Assembly (NCBI GenBank): GCA_947441695.1
Contig: CANEUK010000075.1
Span: 1-7,119, forward strand
Direction of reading: 5' to 3'
DNA length: 7,119 bases
Origin: Rickettsiales bacterium
GTDB lineage: Bacteria; Pseudomonadota; Alphaproteobacteria; Rickettsiales; UBA1997
The notes beneath the pieces are model-generated. The model was not told the origin of the DNA, ran no database searches, and saw only the letters and a list, made by a program, of their open reading frames with translations. The translations under genes were made by a program, and so were the position numbers. Below, one piece after another: positions 1 through 5,820 of the stretch (position 1 is the stretch's first letter; every line of letters starts with the position of its first letter).

Positions 1-441
1 CAAAAATCTTTCTTTGATTTTTTCTTTGTAAGAAGCAGGCAAATCGGCAAAATTTTGCCAAGGCGGGTTGCCAAAAATAATGTCAAAAGTGGGTTCGTTT
101 TTTAGAAAAAAAATATCTTCGTTTTGAAAATTTTTTCTTGGCAAATTTACGTTAAAATTTTCTTTTGCTTGGTCAAAAATTGTGGCAAAAAAATCTGAAT
201 TTAATTCAATTCCATAAAGATTTTCAATCGGCAATTCTTTTGGATTATAGCCTTTATTTACGCCGCTTTGAATCAAAGAAAAAATTAAATTTCCGCACCC
301 AAAAGTTGGATCAAAAATTGATTTTCCAGCAATCCATTTTTCAAATAACCCAAATTTTTCAACAGCAAAATCAGCCCATTTTAAAGGAGTAAAAGTTGCG
401 CCAATTTTTAGGTTTTTATCTGACGAACTTGAAGGTTTCAT
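1..441 (-). CDS. N6-adenine DNA methyltransferase, N-terminal part (runs off the left edge)
   Basis: The reverse strand has an open frame of 147 codons from ATG at 441-439 to base 1, with no stop, so the C-terminal part lies outside the window. Residues 43-51 read FDPTFGCGN, which matches motif I, the S-adenosylmethionine-binding loop of amino-methyltransferases. Residues 124-128 read GNPPW, the motif IV (N/D-P-P-Y/F/W) catalytic loop that marks N6-adenine methylation. IGATFTPLKWADF at residues 13-25 resembles the motif X region that precedes motif I in the gamma class (TaqI-like and type IIG enzymes). The acidic residue in YGIELN (about residue 79) fits motif II, which contacts the cofactor ribose. 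The frame is open upstream into kdsA, but ATG 441 is the first plausible start outside that gene and no clear Shine-Dalgarno site is visible. It lies 35 bp after kdsA on the same strand. Whether it is an orphan methylase, a type II modification enzyme or a fused type IIG enzyme cannot be told from this fragment. Confidence 0.85.
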   Translation of the reverse strand, partial: MKPSSSSDKNLKIGATFTPLKWADFAVEKFGLFEKWIAGKSIFDPTFGCGNLIFSLIQSGVNKGYNPKELPIENLYGIELNSDFFATIFDQAKENFNVNLPRKNFQNEDIFFLKNEPTFDIIFGNPPWQNFADLPASYKEKIKERFL

Positions 442-476
442 AATTCGATTTTTTAAAAAGCGCGCGGTGGCGGATT

Positions 477-1301
477 TTAAGATTTGGCAATTTCGTCAAA
501 CTTTTTCATTTTAGTTAAAAGTTTTTCCAAATTGTCCAAACGCACCATGCATGGGCCGTCGGATGGGGCGTTGTCGGGGTCTTGGTGAACTTCCATAAAA
601 ACAGCGGCAACTCCAACCGCAACGGCGGCGCAGGCTAAAGTTTCGACAAATTCGCGTTGACCGCCACTTGCGCCACCAAGTCCTCCCGGTTGTTGAACTG
701 AATGCGTGGCGTCAAAAACCACGGGGCAACCAGTTTTTGCCATAATTGGCAAGCTTCGCATGTCTGAAACCAAAGTGTTGTAGCCAAAACTAACGCCGCG
801 TTCGGTGAGCATCACGTTTTGGTTGCCAAAATAATCCATTTTTTTGACGATATTTGCGGCGTCGTGGGGCGCTAAAAATTGCCCTTTTTTAATATTAATT
901 ACTTTGCCAGTTTTGGCGGCGGCTTCGAGTAAATCGGTTTGGCGACACAAAAAAGCCGGAATTTGCAAAATGTCGACTTCATCGCAAGTTGCCAAAATTC
1001 GACAATGTTCTTCGTTGTGAATGTCGGTAATAATTGGGCAATCGAACTCTTTTTTTACTTGCGCAAAAATTGGCAAAGTTTTTTTAAGTCCGGCGCCGCG
1101 CTGCCCGCCAATGCTTGAACGATTGGCTTTGTCAAAAGACGATTTGTAAATAAAATTGATATTAAGTTGGTTGCAAATTTTTTTGATGTTGCCAGCAATC
1201 ATCAAACTGTGATCTAGGTTTTCGGTTTGACAAGGGCCAGCAATTAAAGTGAATGGCAAATTATTGGCAATTTTGATGTTGCGAATTTGAATTGTGCGCA
1301 T
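477..1301 (-). CDS. kdsA: 3-deoxy-8-phosphooctulonate synthase (Kdo-8-phosphate synthase)
   Basis: The 274-residue product is full length for the family. It condenses phosphoenolpyruvate with D-arabinose 5-phosphate in the cytoplasm to give Kdo-8-phosphate, the precursor of the inner-core sugar of lipopolysaccharide. Family signatures seen: IAGPC (20-24), the substrate loop KSSFDKANRSS (53-63), IPAFLCRQTDLL (114-125), KKGQFLAP (138-145), LTERG.SFGYN (165-175), DATHSVQQPGG (197-207) and FMEVHQDP (235-242). Cys24, His200, Glu237 and Asp248 fall where the metal ligands sit in the metal-dependent enzymes (Aquifex aeolicus type). The E. coli type has Asn at the Cys position, so a metal-dependent enzyme is inferred. 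ATG 1301 gives a normal N-terminus. No eno, kdsB or pyrG neighbour is present, so the usual linkage is absent here. It is divergent from the M48 protease gene. Confidence 0.97.
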   Translation of the reverse strand: MRTIQIRNIKIANNLPFTLIAGPCQTENLDHSLMIAGNIKKICNQLNINFIYKSSFDKANRSSIGGQRGAGLKKTLPIFAQVKKEFDCPIITDIHNEEHCRILATCDEVDILQIPAFLCRQTDLLEAAAKTGKVINIKKGQFLAPHDAANIVKKMDYFGNQNVMLTERGVSFGYNTLVSDMRSLPIMAKTGCPVVFDATHSVQQPGGLGGASGGQREFVETLACAAVAVGVAAVFMEVHQDPDNAPSDGPCMVRLDNLEKLLTKMKKFDEIAKS

Positions 1302-1337
1302 TTTAAAAATGTTAAAATTGAATTAAAAAATAATGTG

Positions 1338-1365
1338 TCTTTAAAGTAGAAATAAGTGCTGTCAA
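1338..1365 (-). promoter_or_regulatory. Possible sigma-70-type promoter for kdsA
   Basis: On the reverse strand a perfect TTGACA -35 box lies at 1365-1360. It is followed after 16 bp by TAAAGA at 1343-1338, which matches only three of six -10 consensus bases. It sits about 37 bp upstream of the kdsA start in the 111-bp divergent spacer, a sensible position. The -35 match is good but the -10 match is poor, and a background this rich in A and T gives chance hits, so this is only a candidate. Confidence 0.3.
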
Positions 1366-1412
1366 AAATTCAAATCATTCTTTTTTTAAATTAAAAATTA
1401 TCCCAAGAAAAA

Positions 1413-2531
1413 ATGTTTTCAAAACCAATTAGCCTGATTCTTGTTTACGTTGTAACAATTTTTAACATATCAATTCTAGCCTCGCCAATTCTGGCTGCGA
1501 TTATTCCTTTTGTTAGTTTTGCTAGCGATAAAATTATTATCCAAAACAGCCTTTATCAAAAACTACAATTAGGATTTTGTTTTTTGATATTTTTGGTCAG
1601 TTTTTTGATGATGATTTATTTGATAATTGATTTTTTGTTTGGCTTTTCTGTGCGAGCTTCTTTGAAAAATTGCGTGCCTTATCAAAAAGTTAAAGATTAC
1701 GATTTTTTAACCGAACTTTTCGACCAAGCAAAAAACAAATTTGGCGAGAAAAATGTTAAGCTTTATATTAAAAATTCTGATGAGGTTAACGCTTACGCGG
1801 TGGCTAGTTTAGGAAAAAAAGTTGTAGTTATAACTCGTGGCTTAATTGATAAATATTTGCACGAATGCAGCGATTCTAAAAACTTTTTATACGCGCTTAG
1901 AAGCATTATCGGGCATGAAATGTCGCATTTGGTTAATAAAGATTTTTTGCCAACTTTTTTGATTATTACCAACCAAAAAATCACTAATTTTGTTTCGGTA
2001 ATTCTTAATATAATTTTTAACTTTTTTTCTACGATTTTGTCATTTACGCCTTACGGCGGAAGAGTTGCGGCTCGAATTATGTCGCAAATTTATGTCCTTA
2101 TAAATTTTGTTATTACCTCTTTTAATCGCTTTATTGTTTACAATATTTACGAGTTTTTACGCCGCTTTTTATCTCGCTCAATTGAATATCGCTGCGACCG
2201 TCAATCGGCAAAAGCTTTTGGTGGAAAAAACATGTCTTTTGCCTTGTCAATGTTGGGCGAAGGAGGTTATTTTACGCTTTTTTCTACCCATCCAAAAACC
2301 AAAATTCGCATGAAAAGGGTCGAAAATATCAAAATAACCGAAGCCATAATCAAGCCGAATTTTTTTGACTCTTTGTCTAATTATTTTTCTTTGATGTTTT
2401 TGGTGGTGATTTGTCTTTATTTTGCCAAACAAGCGCATGTTGATTTGATGGTTCGCGCTTATTTAAAAAATCACGAAATAATCAACCGAAAGTTGGCTGT
2501 TTTGTGGAATTTAATTAGTAAGTTTTTTTAA
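1413..2531 (+). CDS. Membrane-bound M48 family zinc metalloprotease, HtpX-like
   Basis: The 372-residue product has the zinc-binding helix HEMSH at 168-172 within IIGHEMSHLVNKD, and the third zinc ligand is likely Glu258 in SIEYRCDRQSA. The STHP motif at 291-294, followed by KTKIRMKRV, is typical of the M48 C-terminal region. Hydrophobic segments lie at about 7-35, 52-77, 180-212, 222-248 and 322-338. The first two probably anchor the N-terminus, and the middle pair interrupts the catalytic domain as in HtpX. HtpX-type proteases degrade misfolded membrane proteins, with the active site on the cytoplasmic side. The protein is longer than classical HtpX (about 290 residues) and ends in an extra membrane segment plus a basic tail, so it is best called HtpX-like rather than htpX. 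Only a weak AAGAA precedes ATG 1413. The acyl-CoA ligase gene starts 5 bp after the stop, indicating an operon. Confidence 0.88.
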   Translation: MFSKPISLILVYVVTIFNISILASPILAAIIPFVSFASDKIIIQNSLYQKLQLGFCFLIFLVSFLMMIYLIIDFLFGFSVRASLKNCVPYQKVKDYDFLTELFDQAKNKFGEKNVKLYIKNSDEVNAYAVASLGKKVVVITRGLIDKYLHECSDSKNFLYALRSIIGHEMSHLVNKDFLPTFLIITNQKITNFVSVILNIIFNFFSTILSFTPYGGRVAARIMSQIYVLINFVITSFNRFIVYNIYEFLRRFLSRSIEYRCDRQSAKAFGGKNMSFALSMLGEGGYFTLFSTHPKTKIRMKRVENIKITEAIIKPNFFDSLSNYFSLMFLVVICLYFAKQAHVDLMVRAYLKNHEIINRKLAVLWNLISKFF

Positions 2532-2536
2532 AAAAA

Positions 2537-4288
2537 ATGATGAAAAATTTTACCACTCTTTGTCAGTTAATTTCCTTTCAAGCGAAAAATTTTAACAATT
2601 CTCAAGCTTTTAATTTTAAAGAAAAAAACCAACTTCGTTCTTTTTCGAACCAAGATTTTTCTGACCAAATTTTTTATTTTGCCTGCGCGCTTTTAGAACT
2701 TGGATTGCAAAAAAAACAAACTATTGCCAATTTTTCTTATCAAAACCCAATTTGGTTAATTGCCGATTTAGGCAGCATTTTGGCGGGCGCAATAACGGTT
2801 CCAATTTTTAGTGATATTTCAAAAGAGCATTTATTTTACGAAATTTCTAACTCCGAATCTAAGTTTGTTTTTACTGATAATTTAGAATTTTTCGACATCA
2901 TAAAAGACCAAAATTTAGATCTAAAAATTATTACTTATGGTTTTAGCAAAGAAAATTCGACTTCTTTTGAAGATTTGATTTTGATTGGAAAAGCCGCTGC
3001 CAACGCCAAAAAATACGATTTTGAAAATTTAGTCAACGCCGCAAACCCGCAAGATATTGCCACAATAATTTATACTTCAGGCAGCACCGGAAATCCCAAA
3101 GGCGTTGAAATCACACATCAAAATTTAGTTTCTCAAATCAACGACACGGCGGTTTTTTTTCCGCTAAAATCGCAAGATTTGGCTTTGTCTTTTTTGCCTT
3201 TAGCCCATATTTTTGAACGAATGGTGATGATGTTTTATATTTCGCAAGGCATTAAAATTTATTTTGCTGACAATATAAAAAATGTTGGAAATTTACTTAG
3301 AGAATTTTCGCCAACCATTATGACCAGCGTTCCTCGCGTGTTAGAAAAAGTTTTTGCCCGTATTGAAAACGGAATTGAAAATGCTAGTTTTCTTAAAAAA
3401 ATCTTAGGCAAAAAAGCCTTAAAACGCGCCTTAATAAAAGATGTAAAAAGTTCAAAAAATTTATATGACAGATTTTTTGACAAACTGATTTATCAAAAAT
3501 TTCGCTTCGCTTTAGGCGGAAAAATGCGCATGATAATTTGTGGTGGCGCGGCTTTGTCGCAAGATCTAGAGCGTTTTTATAGCAATATTGGCATCAATTT
3601 ATTTTGCGGTTATGGTCTTACCGAAAGTTCGCCAGTATTAGCCGCAAATTGCGAAAAATTTAACAAACTTGGAACCGTTGGCAAAAATTTTCCGTCAGTT
3701 GAATTAAAAATTGCATTTGATGGCGAATTGTTGGCGCGCGGCACCAATATTATGCGCGGCTACCACAAAGAGCCGCAAAAAACCGCAGAATCAATTGAAA
3801 ATGGTTGGCTAAAAACTGGAGATTTGGCTCAAATTGACGAGCAAGGTTTTGTTAAAATTATTGGTCGCAAAAAAGAATTATTCAAAACCGCCAACGGAAA
3901 ATATGTTTCCCCTGTTTTGTTAGAGCAAAAATTAATGCAAAATTTAGGATTTTTGATTGGCGCAATTGTTGTTGCCGAAGGTCGTAAATTCACCTCGGCG
4001 GTGCTTTTTGCTGACTTTGAAATTCTTAAAAACACCAAAGAAAAATTTAAATTTTTAGGTAGCGACCAACAGTTTTTAGCTTCAGAAATTCTACAAAAAT
4101 TTGTCGAAAAAACAATTAACGCAATTAATAAAAATTTAGATCATTGGGAACAAATTCAAAAATTTCACATCGCGCCAGAGTCAATTTCTATCGAGTCTGG
4201 CGACATAACGCCTTCAATGAAATTAAAACGAAATGTGCTAGAAAAAAAATATAAAAACGCGATCGAAGAATTTTATAAAAACCATTAG
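2537..4288 (+). CDS. AMP-forming long-chain acyl-CoA ligase (fatty acyl-CoA synthetase)
   Basis: The 583-residue product belongs to the ANL (acyl/aryl-CoA synthetase) superfamily. It should activate a fatty acid with ATP to an acyl-adenylate and then transfer it to coenzyme A. Motifs seen in order: the P-loop YTSGSTGNPKG at 179-189, LSFLPLAHIFER at 217-228, ICGGAALS at 334-341, the A5 motif GYGLTESSPV at 358-367, the ATP-binding TGDL at 427-430, the hinge region GRKKELFKTANGKYVSP at 443-459, and PSMKLKRNVLEKKY at 559-572. The adenylation-step lysine is probably in KLKR (562-565). The layout best matches the long-chain (FAA1/FadD15-like) group, but substrate chain length cannot be read from the sequence. 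The start is ATG 2537, followed directly by a second ATG. No Shine-Dalgarno site is visible. The 5-bp gap suggests translation coupled to the M48 protease, perhaps linking envelope lipid supply with membrane quality control (inference). Confidence 0.94.
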   Translation: MMKNFTTLCQLISFQAKNFNNSQAFNFKEKNQLRSFSNQDFSDQIFYFACALLELGLQKKQTIANFSYQNPIWLIADLGSILAGAITVPIFSDISKEHLFYEISNSESKFVFTDNLEFFDIIKDQNLDLKIITYGFSKENSTSFEDLILIGKAAANAKKYDFENLVNAANPQDIATIIYTSGSTGNPKGVEITHQNLVSQINDTAVFFPLKSQDLALSFLPLAHIFERMVMMFYISQGIKIYFADNIKNVGNLLREFSPTIMTSVPRVLEKVFARIENGIENASFLKKILGKKALKRALIKDVKSSKNLYDRFFDKLIYQKFRFALGGKMRMIICGGAALSQDLERFYSNIGINLFCGYGLTESSPVLAANCEKFNKLGTVGKNFPSVELKIAFDGELLARGTNIMRGYHKEPQKTAESIENGWLKTGDLAQIDEQGFVKIIGRKKELFKTANGKYVSPVLLEQKLMQNLGFLIGAIVVAEGRKFTSAVLFADFEILKNTKEKFKFLGSDQQFLASEILQKFVEKTINAINKNLDHWEQIQKFHIAPESISIESGDITPSMKLKRNVLEKKYKNAIEEFYKNH

Positions 4289-4392
4289 CCAGTTATACTT
4301 CCAAGAAAATGCAAATTCCAAAACTCTTCCTAGTCTATTAGATTTAAACACGTTCTTTTGTGAATTTTTATAAAATAAATAGTTTGAATGGT

Positions 4393-4429
4393 TGATTAAA
4401 GTTTTGGGCAAAAGTGAGTTAATCATTTT
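4393..4429 (+). terminator. AT-rich stem-loop with T-tract, possible terminator of the protease/ligase operon
   Basis: A perfect 7-bp inverted repeat, TGATTAA (4393-4399) and TTAATCA (4419-4425), encloses a second small hairpin, TTTTG (4402-4406) with CAAAA (4409-4413), and is followed by TTTT at 4426-4429. It begins about 105 bp after the acyl-CoA ligase stop. The stem is A+T rich and internally looped, so it would be a weak intrinsic terminator. It could equally be an operator-like palindrome or chance structure in A+T-rich DNA. Confidence 0.28.
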
Positions 4430-4606
4430 AAAAACTAGTTCAAATCCTACATGGATAGGTTTATTTACATAAAAAATAGATTTGCAATGTTGTAATAATT
4501 ATTTTACGCCTTTTGGTTGTGTTTATTTACTTGCAATATTCTTTTGCACTTAATCAAATTTGGTTTTTTAAAAGAATGCGAAATTGCTTTTAACCCTTAA
4601 AAAAAC

Positions 4607-4611
4607 AGGAG
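4607..4611 (+). promoter_or_regulatory. Shine-Dalgarno site of the YbdK-like ligase gene
   Basis: AGGAG lies 6 bases before ATG 4618, an ideal spacing, and fixes the start codon of the downstream gene. It stands out because the other starts seen in the window (kdsA, protease, acyl-CoA ligase, methyltransferase) have only A-rich leaders. Confidence 0.75.
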
Positions 4612-4617
4612 TTAAAA

Positions 4618-5802
4618 ATGAAGAAACAAATTTCTAGCTTACTTAATTTTTTACCAATTTTTAATCCAAAAAAAGCTACCAATTTTTGCTCAAACGGATT
4701 TTTAACTTTGGGCGCGGAAGTAGAATTGCAGCTAATCGACCGCGATTCTTTAAATCTTACACCAAGAGCAAAAGAACTATTAGAAATCGCCCTGCCCTTA
4801 AGCAAAAAAATCAAAGAAGAATTTTATTTAAGCACCCTAGAAATCAACACCGACAAATGTAATAACGCTCATGAAATTGAAGCCGATTTGTCCGAATCTT
4901 TCGACTTAATTACAAAAATTTCTAACCAGCTAAAAATAGATTTAGCAACTAAGGGTTGTCATCCTTTTTCGCGCTACAGCGATTGCGTAATCACGCCATC
5001 AAATCGCTATAACGAATTAATCGATCGCAACCAATGGCTAACTCGTCGCATGACGGTTTATGGTTTGCATGTTCATTTGGGCATGAAAAGTGGTGACGAG
5101 GCAATTCGTTTTAACAATTTTTTTCTTAATTTTATTCCGCATTTATTGGCGCTTTCTGCCAGTTCGCCTTTTTGGCAAGGCGACGACACTGGTTTATCGT
5201 CTTGTCGCCCAACAACTTACGAGTCGTTGCCAACCGCCGGACATCCTTATTCAGTAAAAAATTACGCCGAATTTAAACATCTCTACGCAACGCTGGTAAA
5301 GTGCAAATCGATTAACTCGCTAAAAGATTTGTGGTGGGACATTCGCGTTAGTCCTGCTTTTGGAACTTTAGAAATTCGCATTTGCGATGGTTTGGCAACT
5401 CTAAGCGAAACACTCGCGATTGTTGCTTTTATTCACCTTTTGGCCCATTGGTTTTCTGATAATGCTTCTTGGCTAAATCAGGTTCCAACTTCGCCAATTT
5501 GGTTTGCTCGCGAAAATAAGTGGCGCGCCATCAGACACGGTCTCGAGGCTGATTTGGTGGTTAATCTTGATGGCGAAACCAAGCCCATAAAACTCGATAT
5601 TTTGCAATGGCTAGAAAAACTCATGCCTTATCAAAACAAACTGGGCTATAAAAAATATGTTGACGATTTGTCTGACATTATAACCAAAGGCAGCAGCACC
5701 GCAAGGCAACGCAACATTTACGCCAAAACCAACTCTTTAAAAGATGTGGCAAAATTCAACGTTGAAGAATTTTTAGCACGCAAACCAACTTGGCTAAGTT
5801 AA
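4618..5802 (+). CDS. GCS2-family carboxylate-amine ligase, YbdK-like (putative glutamate-cysteine ligase 2)
   Basis: The 394-residue product matches the GCS2 fold (Pfam PF04107, YbdK/EgtA type), an ATP-grasp-like glutamine synthetase relative that joins a carboxylate to an amine with ATP. Conserved pieces seen: LGAEVELQLID (31-41), with the acidic Glu34 and Glu36 expected at the metal site; STLEINTDKC (72-81); YGLHVHLGM (148-156); WWDIRVSPAFGTLEIRICD (239-257), the strongest family signature; NKWRAIRHGLEADLV (300-314); and RQRNIYAKTNSLKDV (363-377). E. coli YbdK has weak gamma-glutamylcysteine synthetase activity in vitro and its true substrate is unsettled, so a role in glutathione synthesis is possible but unproven. 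No gshB is adjacent. The start is fixed by AGGAG at 4607-4611. It converges with lpdA with only 18 bp between stops and no recognisable terminator there. Confidence 0.92.
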   Translation: MKKQISSLLNFLPIFNPKKATNFCSNGFLTLGAEVELQLIDRDSLNLTPRAKELLEIALPLSKKIKEEFYLSTLEINTDKCNNAHEIEADLSESFDLITKISNQLKIDLATKGCHPFSRYSDCVITPSNRYNELIDRNQWLTRRMTVYGLHVHLGMKSGDEAIRFNNFFLNFIPHLLALSASSPFWQGDDTGLSSCRPTTYESLPTAGHPYSVKNYAEFKHLYATLVKCKSINSLKDLWWDIRVSPAFGTLEIRICDGLATLSETLAIVAFIHLLAHWFSDNASWLNQVPTSPIWFARENKWRAIRHGLEADLVVNLDGETKPIKLDILQWLEKLMPYQNKLGYKKYVDDLSDIITKGSSTARQRNIYAKTNSLKDVAKFNVEEFLARKPTWLS

Positions 5803-5820
5803 CAGCAAAACAAAGTAGTA

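Larger units (their letters stand above)
4289..4617. other. 329-bp intergenic region, no gene seen
   Basis: The spacer separates the acyl-CoA ligase from the YbdK-like ligase, both on the plus strand. It is strongly A+T rich with stops in all frames, and I see no credible small gene. It holds the stem-loop at 4393-4425 and, close to the next gene, a weak promoter-like pair: TTGCAA at 4531-4536 and TCAAAT at 4554-4559 with a 17-bp spacer. The pair is in the right place to drive the YbdK-like gene but matches consensus poorly. The length and the stem-loop suggest that the two genes are separately transcribed. Confidence 0.6.

Noticed and set aside
165..392. 75-codon plus-strand open frame
   Set aside because: It is antisense to the methyltransferase fragment, whose motifs I and IV are clear, and its translation is low-complexity.
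2107..2438. Overlapping small frames on both strands within the protease gene
   Set aside because: They lie within the M48 zinc-ligand and STHP region, which is clearly coding in the main frame.
4238..4426. 62-codon minus-strand open frame in the spacer
   Set aside because: It overlaps the end of the acyl-CoA ligase, has no ribosome binding site, and its sequence is low-complexity Phe/Lys/Asn typical of A+T-rich chance frames.
4438..4447. GTTCAAATCC, which resembles a tRNA T-loop
   Set aside because: The flanks do not form a T-stem, and no D-arm, anticodon arm or matching acceptor strand is found upstream.
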